This document shows positions 1 to 8,463 of a stretch of DNA of 64,000 nucleotides, in pieces (position 1 is the first letter of the stretch; each line of letters begins with the position of its first letter). A program made the translations under genes and the position numbers. The notes under the pieces are model-generated. The model was not told the origin of the DNA. It made no database searches and saw only the letters and a list, made by a program, of their open reading frames with translations. The stretch comes from Flavobacteriales bacterium (lineage in GTDB: Bacteria > Bacteroidota > Bacteroidia > Flavobacteriales_D > Parvicellaceae): contig JACJZN010000007.1 in assembly GCA_020635565.1 (NCBI GenBank), forward strand, positions 310,001-374,000, given 5' to 3'.

Positions 1-568
1 TACTGAAGGAGAAGTTAAGAAAAGGCTTGCGGCAGAAATAGGAGATGAAAACGCCCTAGCTATTCATTATGCTTTAATGAAGCACACTGCTGATGTAGCT
101 AAATCAGTAATGGCTCAGAGAAAGTGTTATTATTCAGACTATATCCTGAATAAAGATGATTTTGAAGATGGTCATTTTGAAAAATCAATTCAAAAAGGTG
201 ATGACCTTGGTGAAAGAATTTACAATGCAGCTAAAGTTAGTTTTGGAGAATGGGCGAGTAAGGTAATTGTGATCAGTTGTGATTGTTATGATCTTAATGC
301 AGGTATTATTGAAGAAGCTTTTAGAGCTTTGGATAAAAATGATGTTGTAATTGGTCCCAACAAAGAAGGAGGGTTTTATCTTCTGGGATTAACCGATCTT
401 TCTGGAAATCTACTACTCGGAAAAGATTGGAATCATGAAAATGTCGTTTTAGATATGCTTCTTGAAATCAAGAAAGAGAATAAGACACACTACTTTCTTC
501 CAACCATGAATGAGGTGACAACTCTGGAAGAAGTTCCTCCAGAGCTGAGAGGCCTCATTGAAGAATAA
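1..568 (+). CDS. DUF2064 / TIGR04282-type glycosyltransferase-like protein, 5' end cut by window
   Basis: The reading frame is open from base 2 with no stop upstream of the first in-frame ATG at 77, and the residues before that ATG (TEGEVKKRLAAEIGD) look like the usual helix near the start of this family, so the gene begins outside the window. The visible part carries the family signature: a VIVISCDCYDLN strand and loop followed by GPNKEGGFYLLGL, the equivalent of the GP..GGYYL.G motif of DUF2064 proteins, which adopt a nucleotide-sugar-transferase-like fold. The substrate is unknown for the family. The gene ends 3 bases before the convergent PorE-like gene stops. Confidence 0.75.
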   Translation, partial: TEGEVKKRLAAEIGDENALAIHYALMKHTADVAKSVMAQRKCYYSDYILNKDDFEDGHFEKSIQKGDDLGERIYNAAKVSFGEWASKVIVISCDCYDLNAGIIEEAFRALDKNDVVIGPNKEGGFYLLGLTDLSGNLLLGKDWNHENVVLDMLLEIKKENKTHYFLPTMNEVTTLEEVPPELRGLIEE

Positions 569-571
569 TCC

Positions 572-2458
572 TTACATTTTCTTTACTTTGAACTCAGTTC
601 TTCTGTTTGTTTGATGTTCTTCCTCTGAACATTTGTAACAGCTTGGACATTCAATGATAGGAACATTTTCACCGTAACCTTTCCAGGTTAATCTTTCTTT
701 GTCAATTCCCCTGTATGCGAGATACTCAACTGCAGCCATTGCTCTTTTGTCTGACAATACATCGTTATAGTTCACAGTTCCTCTACAATCAGTATGAGAA
801 CCCATTTCAATGTGAATAGTTGGATTGTCATTCAATAATTTCACGAGTTTGTTCAATTCCAATGCTGCATCTTCTCTAATATTCCACTTATCAAAATCAT
901 AATAGATATTTTCCAATACGATTGGCTTATCTATTACTATCTCTTCTACTTCAAAATCTGCATAGAAATCCTGAGATATTTTTAATCCTTTAGTAGAGAT
1001 ATTGTCGGTTCTTGTAAAACAACCTTCCTTTGTACAAACAAGATAATACTCTTCTTCTGGTTGTAGTTTCAATTTGAACTCACCGTTAGCATCACTCACC
1101 ATTTCAAAAACTTTGTTGTCGCTAGCGCGAGTGATACTTACTGTTACTCCAGGTACTCTTGTTTCTTCTCCTTTTTTTCTGGAAATTCCAATTAGGTTAA
1201 ATGTTGGTGGTTTCTTGGTGAATTCATAAGTTCTATCCCCTCCTTCAAGTCTAGAAGAAGATACAAATCCTGTGGTATCATCCGGAAGCAATGAGAATCC
1301 ATAATCATCCCAAGTAGTATTTAAAGGATAATTTAAATTCTCAGGATTAGCCCATTTTCCATCATGAAAGTAAGACATAAAAACATCCAGTCCACCCATA
1401 GTGTTATGCGCATCAGAAGAAAAATAAAGAGTGCCGTCATGATGTATATATGGAAACATCTCATCTCCGGGAGTATTGATTGCCTCACCAAGATTTACTG
1501 GTTGGCTCCAAACTCCGTCCTCAAGAGTTGATTTATAGATGTCAGTACCACCATATCCTCCGGGCATATCCGAAACGAAATAAAGTGTTTTGTCATCGGA
1601 AGCCAAAGTAGGATGTCCACAGGAGTAATCATCACTGTTAAAGGGTAATTCCTCTAAATGTTTCCATTTGTCTCCGTCCAACGTAGCTTTAAAGATTTTA
1701 AGGTTGTTCTCTTTATTTTCGTTTAAAACCATCTTTCTTTTAGAGTAATTACTTCTCGTAAAGAAAACGGTTTGTTCATCACTGGTAAACGTAGCCGGAC
1801 CTTCATGAAATTTACCATTTATTGGACCTTCCAATAGTTGTGGAGACATCCATTTTCCACTGTCTCCTTTTTCCATGTAGTAAAGATCGAGATAGGAGTA
1901 TCCTGTCCAGCCTGCTGTTTTTGAGTTAAGAAAAACATTCTTGTCTGCAGTAAAGACAACTCCGTCTTTGTATTGAACAGGGCTGAATACATTCGTTAGT
2001 TCATCGCCTGAGTTGATGTAGTTAAGTTCATACAATGTAGTGTCTTCATATCTGTCATCTACTGACCAGCATGCAGCAAGTAACATCCTTGCTACTACGT
2101 CATCGGGTTCGTGTTCCAAATAAATTGTAAAAGCTTTGATCGCTTCTGCCATTCGACTGTTTCCCATGTGCATTTTTCCTAAATAGAAATAAACACTCGG
2201 ACTCGCATCAGGAGATTGAGCAGCTTCCAAATAAAGGAATTCAGCTTTTTCTACATCATTTACCTCTCTGTAAGCGTGTGCCAATTTCTCAACATAAGAC
2301 ACCTGACGGTCTTTGTCTAATCCATTTTCATAGTGAGGAATGGCAACGGAGTATCGCATTTCATTAAAAGCTTTGTCTCCCTTATTGAAATAGTAACCTG
2401 CAGAACAACTGGACAGTAGTGCGATGAGTAATATATAAGTTGCGTTAAGTAATTTCAT
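572..2458 (-). CDS. PorE-like OmpA-family lipoprotein (TPR, beta-propeller, CarboxypepD-reg, OmpA C-domain)
   Basis: This 628-residue lipoprotein has a lipobox ending LLSSC at residue 18. In order it shows TPR-like helices (about 20-145), WD40/PD40-type propeller blades (about 150-410, with repeated TLYFVSD, TLYFSSD and VFFTRS strands), a carboxypeptidase-regulatory-like beta domain (about 420-490), and an OmpA C-terminal domain (about 505-628) with the peptidoglycan-binding SHTDCRG loop and late NRRTEF arginine. That order matches PorE of the Porphyromonas gingivalis type IX secretion system, a periplasmic lipoprotein that links the machinery to peptidoglycan. It is the last gene of the adhesin operon, 17 bases after porP/sprF. 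Many paralogues with this layout exist in Flavobacteriia, so it may be a dedicated partner of this adhesin rather than the core PorE. Confidence 0.8.
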   Translation of the reverse strand: MKLLNATYILLIALLSSCSAGYYFNKGDKAFNEMRYSVAIPHYENGLDKDRQVSYVEKLAHAYREVNDVEKAEFLYLEAAQSPDASPSVYFYLGKMHMGNSRMAEAIKAFTIYLEHEPDDVVARMLLAACWSVDDRYEDTTLYELNYINSGDELTNVFSPVQYKDGVVFTADKNVFLNSKTAGWTGYSYLDLYYMEKGDSGKWMSPQLLEGPINGKFHEGPATFTSDEQTVFFTRSNYSKRKMVLNENKENNLKIFKATLDGDKWKHLEELPFNSDDYSCGHPTLASDDKTLYFVSDMPGGYGGTDIYKSTLEDGVWSQPVNLGEAINTPGDEMFPYIHHDGTLYFSSDAHNTMGGLDVFMSYFHDGKWANPENLNYPLNTTWDDYGFSLLPDDTTGFVSSSRLEGGDRTYEFTKKPPTFNLIGISRKKGEETRVPGVTVSITRASDNKVFEMVSDANGEFKLKLQPEEEYYLVCTKEGCFTRTDNISTKGLKISQDFYADFEVEEIVIDKPIVLENIYYDFDKWNIREDAALELNKLVKLLNDNPTIHIEMGSHTDCRGTVNYNDVLSDKRAMAAVEYLAYRGIDKERLTWKGYGENVPIIECPSCYKCSEEEHQTNRRTEFKVKKM

Positions 2459-2475
2459 TTTTAGTGTGTAATTGA

Positions 2476-3405
2476 TTAGAAAAATCGAGGTGTACGGACT
2501 TTGGCAAAATCTTTTCCAAAATCAAAACCAACCATGATTTCATGTGTCCCAGATGAATAGTTTCTTAATTGGGTAGTCGTAAAATCATGCGCATATCCAA
2601 TTCTGAATCTATCATTCGCTTGATATTCAAGCATTCCGACAAATGAGTCTCCTGTTCTGTAAGATACACCTAGCCAGATCATATCTTTCCAAAGAACGTT
2701 ACAATTCAAATCAACCTGAAGTGGAGCGGCATGCGTATATTTAACCAATGTTGAAGGTTTGATTTTCCAATTGTCGTTCAAAGTGAAAACGTATCCACCT
2801 GTAATCAACAAATGTCTTCGCAGATTCGAGGCATCATTAATGTTTATTGAGAAGTTGTATTCCTTTTCATAAGCAAGCAGGGTAGGAATTGATATTCCTG
2901 CAAACCACTTTTCTTGATGATAATATACTCCCGCACCGAATTTTGGGATAATCTCACCATTAATGTTTCCTGCATATATTGGATCTTCCTCATCCCAGTA
3001 GGTCAGATCAGTGATCTTCACCCGATATTGAGATACACCAGCCTTGATTCCAAATGCCAATTTTCCATTTCCAAGCTTTAAATTGTAGGAATAGTTAGCT
3101 AGGAAATCGGTTTGATTGGTTACCCCGATCTGGTCATTAGCTATGATAAGGCCTAATCCCATTTTTTCTCTGTGAACAGGTCCATCCACCGCAGCTATAA
3201 ATGTTTGAGGGGCTCCTTGAATGTTTACCCATTGTCTTCTATAGATCAATGTGGATTGGAAAAATCGATGACTTCCTGCATATGCTGGATTTAGAAACAA
3301 ACCGTTAAACATATATTGGCTTAACATTGGATCTTGTTGTGCTTTTACCTGAACATATTGAACTGATAAGATGAAGATAAAAGCTATTTTAATTAAAGTT
3401 TTCAT
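2476..3405 (-). CDS. PorP/SprF family type IX secretion membrane protein
   Basis: The 309-residue protein has a signal peptide (cut after about VKAQ, residue 23) followed by the family start QQDPMLSQYMFNGLFLNPAYAGS, quoted here only as the pattern QDPxxSQYMFN...NPAYAGS. The rest alternates strands typical of a 14-strand outer-membrane barrel (YRRQW, GLGLIIANDQIG, FGIKAGVSQY) and ends FDFGKDF. SprF of Flavobacterium johnsoniae is needed for secretion of the SprB adhesin through T9SS, and sprF-like genes typically lie directly beside a large type B adhesin gene. That is the arrangement here: the adhesin stop is 28 bases upstream and the PorE-like gene follows. It probably anchors or helps export the adjacent adhesin. 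Confidence 0.9.
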   Translation of the reverse strand: MKTLIKIAFIFILSVQYVQVKAQQDPMLSQYMFNGLFLNPAYAGSHRFFQSTLIYRRQWVNIQGAPQTFIAAVDGPVHREKMGLGLIIANDQIGVTNQTDFLANYSYNLKLGNGKLAFGIKAGVSQYRVKITDLTYWDEEDPIYAGNINGEIIPKFGAGVYYHQEKWFAGISIPTLLAYEKEYNFSININDASNLRRHLLITGGYVFTLNDNWKIKPSTLVKYTHAAPLQVDLNCNVLWKDMIWLGVSYRTGDSFVGMLEYQANDRFRIGYAHDFTTTQLRNYSSGTHEIMVGFDFGKDFAKVRTPRFF

Positions 3406-3433
3406 ATTTCTTTCTTTAGGTCGTTATATCAAA

Positions 3434-6400
3434 TTATCGTGTTCTTCTCAAGTCTACATAACCTGAGTATGGAATATCAATGTTGATGTTATCCAGATTT
3501 CCAGATTTGATCTCAAAGATCACAAAGTAGGTTCCATCTGGTAGCTGTTCTCCATTGTTGTTCAATCCATCCCATTCATTTAGATAGCCGACTTTGTTAT
3601 AAACGAGGTTACCCCATCGGTTATAGATTAGCAGTTCATTATCCGGAAATGCTTCAACACCTTGAATAACAAAGAAGTCATTATAACTGTCATTGTTTGG
3701 TGTGAATCCGGTTGGGATGGCAAGATCCATCGGTTGCGTTAGAGACACTTCTCCATATACCGTACAACCATTGAAGTCTGTTACCGTCACATGGTAATCT
3801 CCAGCAGACAAATCGTACAGGTCTTCGTCCGTACTGAATGGTACCCAAGTGATCTCATATGGTGTGGTTCCTCCAACTACGGTCATATCGATGTATCCAT
3901 CTTCTTCAGCATAACCGCTTACTCCAAATCCTCCTTCATATTCACTAACTTCAAAAGAAATTCCAAGTGAATCAGGTTCGATAACCAGGAATGTTGATGA
4001 TTCCGCGCATAGGTTTGCATCTGTTACAGTTACGGAATAGGAACCAGCTGGTATACCCGAAAGATTTTGTGTGGTATCTCCGGTAGACCATATGTATGTG
4101 AATGGTGCAGTACCATCAATTACAGTCAGTTCGATAGCTCCATTATCACCGTAGCATAGTGGATGATAGATGTCTCTACCAAGTGTCATGATACTATAAG
4201 AATCTATTGTATCAAGATAAGTTGCAATACAACCATTTGCATCTGTTACAAGGACATTATAGATACCCATTGTTGCAGAATCAAGATCCTGATCGGTATC
4301 TCCATTTGACCAAAGATAGTCATATGGACTTGTTCCTCCGAATACAGAAATATCAATCTGTCCATTTGGACCTTCACAAATAGCATCTACAACTGTACCA
4401 TCCACCACCAAAGTGTCTGGTTGGTTAACATTAACAGAAAGTGAAACCGTACACCCGTGGAAGTCAGTAATAGTAGTAGAGTAATTTCCTGAAGAAATCG
4501 CAGCTAGATCTTGTGAAGTAGCTCCATTCGACCAGTTGTAAATGTATGGTGTGGTTCCACCAGTTATAGTAAGGTCGATCGATCCATCTGATAATCCGTA
4601 GCAAGAAACATTATGATGTGTTGCTTCTGCTCTAAGTTCTAATGGTTCGCTAATAGATGCTGAACCACTTCCTTGACATCCGAACACATCAGTTACTAGA
4701 ACTGAATAGCTTCCAGGCACTAGGTTGGCAACATCCTGAGTGGTTTCACCGTTGCTCCACAAGAAATCGTACGGAGCCGTTCCATTAAGCATGTTTACGG
4801 AGATCTCCCCATCACCAAAGCTATTACATGACACATTGGTTGGAGTCAGTGAAGGCAGAGGTAATGGATGGATAGTGACATCGAAACTACAGAAAGTAAT
4901 ATTTCCATGTACATCTGTTACTTGCCAAACTTCTGTAGTGGTACCTACCGGGAAAGTTGCTCCTGGTCCATATCCGGAAACTCTTGTTATACTTGCTATG
5001 CCACAATTGTCTGTAGCGGTTGGTGCCTGATAATAATAAACAGGATTACAAGTAGCAGTATCACCCGGACAATTAGTTAGCGTTGGTGCTTCATTATCTT
5101 CAACAACAACGGTCTGATAGCAAGTGTCTGCGTTATTATGAATGTCTTTTACGATCCACATTACTGTTGTTGTACCCACTGGGTAAATAGAGGGTGCATT
5201 ATTCGTAATTGTAGCAATACCACAATTGTCACTAACTGTTGGATTTCCAAGAGTAACATTGGTCGCATAACAGAACCCAGGATTTGAAGATACAATAGTT
5301 GTAGCAGGACAGTTTATCGTAGGATCTTCATCATCAGTTACTGTAACAACTTGTGTACATGTAATGCTGTTGCCATGTATATCTGTAATGGTCCAGGTAA
5401 CAGTTGTTGTACCAACAGGAAAGAATGATGGCGCATTGTTGGTTACAGTTGCAATACCACAATTATCCGTCACGGTTGGAGAACCTAACGAAACACTTGC
5501 AGCTCCACATACATTAGGATCAGCGGTTACGCTAACAGGAGCTGCGCAATTGACGATCATTGGATCTTCATTATCAATAATGGTCACCGCTTGAACGCAA
5601 GAACTGGAGTTACCATGAATATCGACAGCTGTCCAAATAACATTCGTTGTCCCAACATTGAAAACTGCTGGAGCATTGTTATAAACAGTATCAATTCCAC
5701 AATTATCCAATACGTTTGGTGCATTAAGAGTAACATTGATAGAGTCCCTAGAGCAGTTTCCTGGATCATTATATAAAGTTGCATTCGCTGCACATACAAT
5801 GCTTGGATTTTCATTGTCAGTTACGATAACGTTTTGTTGACATGTTGCTGTATTTCCAGCTTGATCTACTACAGTCCATGTAACAGTTGTAGTACCTACA
5901 GGAAAAGTAGCTGGAGCATTATTAGTTATGGATGCAACTGAACAGTTATCGGATGTAGCAGGAGTTCCTAAACTTACATTCGAAGCGAAACAAACAGCAG
6001 CATCATTCATTACGTTTATTGTCGAAGGACATGAAATAGTAGGCACCTCGTCATCTACAATCGTAACCAGTTGAATACATGTTGTAGAATTTCCGTGGAT
6101 ATCAGTAATTGTCCAAGTTACTGTAGTTGTACCCACCGGGTAAAATGCAGGAGCATTATTGGTCACAGTTGCAATACCGCAATTATCAGTTACGGAAGGT
6201 GATCCTAGAAAAACGGTTGTTGACCCGCAAACACTCGGATCCGGAGATTGAGTAATATCTGGGGCGCATGAAACAACTACAGGATCTTCATTATCGATCA
6301 CAGTAACAGTTTGAGTACACGAAGTTGAGTTTCCATGAATATCAGTTACTGTCCAAGTAACAGTTGTTGTTCCTACATTGAAATTGGCAGGAGCATTATT

Positions 6401-8425
6401 CGATACGGTTAATACACCACAGTTATCCGAAACTGAGGCATTACCAAGACTAACATTTGCTGCGTCTATTGAACAGTTTGTGAGATCATTGTATACGGTA
6501 ATATTCCCAGGACAACTAATTGTAGGATCCTCATCGTCAGTTACTGTCACCTGTTGTGTACAGGTAGTCGAGTTACCGGCAGCATCTGTTACTGTCCAAG
6601 TAACTGTAGTTGTACCTACAGGGAATGTAGCTGGAGCGTTATTTGTCACAGAAGCAACTCCACAGTTATCATTGGTAACAGGAGTGCCTAAATTCACCCC
6701 AGACGCATAACATACACCAGCATCAGCAGTCGTTGTTACCGGAGCTGGACATGTAATGGTAGGGTCTTGTGTATCGTTAACCGTTACAGATTGCGAACAC
6801 GTGACATCGTTCCCATTGACATCTGTGATGGTCCACGTTACGGTAGTTGTACCAACCGGGAATGAACTCGGAGCATTATTGGTAGTAGTAGCAATTCCAC
6901 AATTATCTGTCACTGTAGGTGTCCCTAAACTTACACCAGCAGCGGCACAAGAACTAGGATCAGCATTTACGATTACATTGGCAGCACATGAAGTAACTAC
7001 TGGATCTTCATTATCAGTTACGGTTACTACTTGCGGACAAGTAGCTGTATTGCCATTAACATCCGTTACAGTCCAAGTTACGGTCGTTGTTCCAACATTA
7101 TAAGTAGCAGGAGCATTGTTAACCGTAGAAGCTATACCACAATTATCTGAAGTAGCAGCATTCCCTAAACTTACCAGTGCCACATCGATGGAGCAATCGC
7201 CCGGAGTATTGTTCACCGCAACGTTAGAAGGACAAGTAATGATAGGATCTTCATCATCGGTTACCGTAACCAATTGCGTACATGTAGCCGTATTCCCATT
7301 GACATCGGTTACGGTCCAAGTTACGGTAGTCGTACCCACGTTAAAGTTGGTTGGTGCATCGTTGGTCACAGAAGCAACTCCACAATTATCATTGGTAACA
7401 GGAGAACCTAAGTTCACACCAGATGCATAACATACACCAGCATCAGCAGTCGTTGTTACCGGAGCAGGACATGTGATGGTAGGATCTTGTGTATCGTTTA
7501 CCGTTACGGATTGCGAACACGTAACATCATTTCCATTCACATCTGTGATGGTCCACGTTACGGTAGTTGTACCAACCGGGAATGAACTCGGAGCATTATT
7601 GGTAGTAGTAGCAATTCCACAATTATCTGTCACTGTAGGTGTCCCTAAACTTACACCAGTAGCGGCACAAGAACTAGGATCAGCATTTACGGTTACATTG
7701 GCAGCACATGAAGTAACTACTGGATCTTCATTATCAGTTACGGTTACTACTTGCGGACAAGTAGCTGTATTGCCATTAACATCCGTTACAGTCCAAGTTA
7801 CGGTCGTTGTTCCAACATTATAAGTAGCAGGAGCATTGTTAACCGTAGAAGCTATACCACAATTATCTGAAGTAGCAGCATTCCCTAAACTTACCAGTGC
7901 CACATCGATGGAGCAATCGCCCGGAGTATTGTTCACCGCAACGTTAGAAGGACAAGTAATGATAGGATCTTCATCATCGGTTACCGTAACCAATTGCGTA
8001 CAAGAAGCCGTATTCCCATTGACATCTGTTACGATCCAGGTTACTGTAGTCGTACCCACGTTAAAGTTGGTTGGTGCATTATTGGTCACCGAAGCCACTC
8101 CACAGTTATCATTGGTAACAGGAGAACCTAAGTTCACACCAGATGCATAACATACACCAGCATCAGCTATTGTTGTTACAGGAGCTGGACACGTGATGGT
8201 TGGATCTTGTGTATCGTTAACCGTTACAGATTGCGAACACGTGACATCGTTCCCGTTGACATCTGTGATGGTCCACGTTACGGTAGTTGTACCAACAGGG
8301 AATGAACTCGGAGCATTATTGGTGGTAGTAGCAATCCCGCAATTATCTGTCACTGTAGGTGAACCTAAACTTACGGCTGTAGCGGCACATGAACTAGGGT
8401 CTGCATTTACGGTTACATTGGCAGC
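3434..8425 (-). CDS. C-terminal part of interrupted HYR/SprB-repeat adhesin with type B T9SS sorting domain
   Basis: This segment lies in the same frame as 8426-10876 and is separated from it only by the TGA at 8426-8428. The first possible start in the frame is a GTG at 8353, which codes for a conserved Val inside a HYR repeat and is not a credible start; nothing resembling a signal peptide follows. Contents: the rest of HYR unit 2, HYR units 3-16 (about 80 residues each, two or more Cys per unit, repeating DNCG and VGTTTVTWT), five SprB-like repeats (about 75 residues each, with YxxxWSNG and VTDxxGC), and a gliding-motility-type C-terminal domain (IPTGFTPNNDSYNDFF, YNRWGNLVY, LPDGTYF). That last domain is the type B signal for T9SS export and surface attachment. 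If translation stops at 8426 the protein loses this signal. Confidence 0.85.
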   Translation of the reverse strand, partial: AANVTVNADPSSCAATAVSLGSPTVTDNCGIATTTNNAPSSFPVGTTTVTWTITDVNGNDVTCSQSVTVNDTQDPTITCPAPVTTIADAGVCYASGVNLGSPVTNDNCGVASVTNNAPTNFNVGTTTVTWIVTDVNGNTASCTQLVTVTDDEDPIITCPSNVAVNNTPGDCSIDVALVSLGNAATSDNCGIASTVNNAPATYNVGTTTVTWTVTDVNGNTATCPQVVTVTDNEDPVVTSCAANVTVNADPSSCAATGVSLGTPTVTDNCGIATTTNNAPSSFPVGTTTVTWTITDVNGNDVTCSQSVTVNDTQDPTITCPAPVTTTADAGVCYASGVNLGSPVTNDNCGVASVTNDAPTNFNVGTTTVTWTVTDVNGNTATCTQLVTVTDDEDPIITCPSNVAVNNTPGDCSIDVALVSLGNAATSDNCGIASTVNNAPATYNVGTTTVTWTVTDVNGNTATCPQVVTVTDNEDPVVTSCAANVIVNADPSSCAAAGVSLGTPTVTDNCGIATTTNNAPSSFPVGTTTVTWTITDVNGNDVTCSQSVTVNDTQDPTITCPAPVTTTADAGVCYASGVNLGTPVTNDNCGVASVTNNAPATFPVGTTTVTWTVTDAAGNSTTCTQQVTVTDDEDPTISCPGNITVYNDLTNCSIDAANVSLGNASVSDNCGVLTVSNNAPANFNVGTTTVTWTVTDIHGNSTSCTQTVTVIDNEDPVVVSCAPDITQSPDPSVCGSTTVFLGSPSVTDNCGIATVTNNAPAFYPVGTTTVTWTITDIHGNSTTCIQLVTIVDDEVPTISCPSTINVMNDAAVCFASNVSLGTPATSDNCSVASITNNAPATFPVGTTTVTWTVVDQAGNTATCQQNVIVTDNENPSIVCAANATLYNDPGNCSRDSINVTLNAPNVLDNCGIDTVYNNAPAVFNVGTTNVIWTAVDIHGNSSSCVQAVTIIDNEDPMIVNCAAPVSVTADPNVCGAASVSLGSPTVTDNCGIATVTNNAPSFFPVGTTTVTWTITDIHGNSITCTQVVTVTDDEDPTINCPATTIVSSNPGFCYATNVTLGNPTVSDNCGIATITNNAPSIYPVGTTTVMWIVKDIHNNADTCYQTVVVEDNEAPTLTNCPGDTATCNPVYYYQAPTATDNCGIASITRVSGYGPGATFPVGTTTEVWQVTDVHGNITFCSFDVTIHPLPLPSLTPTNVSCNSFGDGEISVNMLNGTAPYDFLWSNGETTQDVANLVPGSYSVLVTDVFGCQGSGSASISEPLELRAEATHHNVSCYGLSDGSIDLTITGGTTPYIYNWSNGATSQDLAAISSGNYSTTITDFHGCTVSLSVNVNQPDTLVVDGTVVDAICEGPNGQIDISVFGGTSPYDYLWSNGDTDQDLDSATMGIYNVLVTDANGCIATYLDTIDSYSIMTLGRDIYHPLCYGDNGAIELTVIDGTAPFTYIWSTGDTTQNLSGIPAGSYSVTVTDANLCAESSTFLVIEPDSLGISFEVSEYEGGFGVSGYAEEDGYIDMTVVGGTTPYEITWVPFSTDEDLYDLSAGDYHVTVTDFNGCTVYGEVSLTQPMDLAIPTGFTPNNDSYNDFFVIQGVEAFPDNELLIYNRWGNLVYNKVGYLNEWDGLNNNGEQLPDGTYFVIFEIKSGNLDNINIDIPYSGYVDLRRTR
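3735..4865 (-). repeat. Five SprB-like repeats
   Basis: Five protein repeats of about 75 residues, each with a Cys-containing NVSCxGxxDG-like start, a GGTxPYxxxWSNG core and a GxYxVxVTDxxGC end. They resemble the SprB repeat of Flavobacterium adhesins. A sixth, isolated copy lies in the N-terminal part of the same protein. DNA identity between units is low, so this array is old compared with the HYR block. Confidence 0.8.
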
Positions 8426-8463
8426 TCAAGAAGTAACCACAGGATCTTCGTTATCAGTTACGG
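6641..8463 (-). repeat. 720-base higher-order tandem repeat (three HYR units per period)
   Basis: Blocks 6641-7360, 7361-8080 and 8081-8463 line up at a shift of exactly 720 bases with very few differences. For example, lines 7021-7260 and 7741-7980 are identical over 240 bases, and 6841-6900 equals 7561-7620. Each period encodes three HYR types beginning DNEDPVV, DTQDP and DDEDPI. The near-identity, including synonymous positions, points to recent duplication or gene conversion. The third copy is partial and carries the premature stop. Confidence 0.9.
8426..8428 (-). other. In-frame TGA replacing a conserved Cys codon
   Basis: On the minus strand the reading is ACT TCT TGA GCT GCC (T S stop A A). 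The two sister units 720 and 1440 bases away read ACT TCA TGT GCT GCC (T S C A A), with the Cys codon at 7706-7708 and 6986-6988. The stop therefore arises from a single T-to-A change in the third base of the Cys codon (plus-strand base 8426), and the frame stays open on both sides. TGA is used as an ordinary stop elsewhere in the window, for example at the end of the flippase gene at 20437-20439. Confidence 0.9.

Noticed and set aside
8353..8355. GTG at 8353 as a separate start for a 1,639-residue protein
   Set aside because: It codes for a conserved Val inside a HYR repeat and lacks any signal peptide. The frame continues unbroken to the TGA at 8426, so it is part of the upstream gene.
8426..8428. 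TGA read as selenocysteine or as a sense codon
   Set aside because: TGA replaces Cys, which recalls selenoproteins, but the Cys belongs to a disulfide-type extracellular repeat, there is no obvious downstream hairpin, and TGA ends other genes normally here (for example at 20437-20439).
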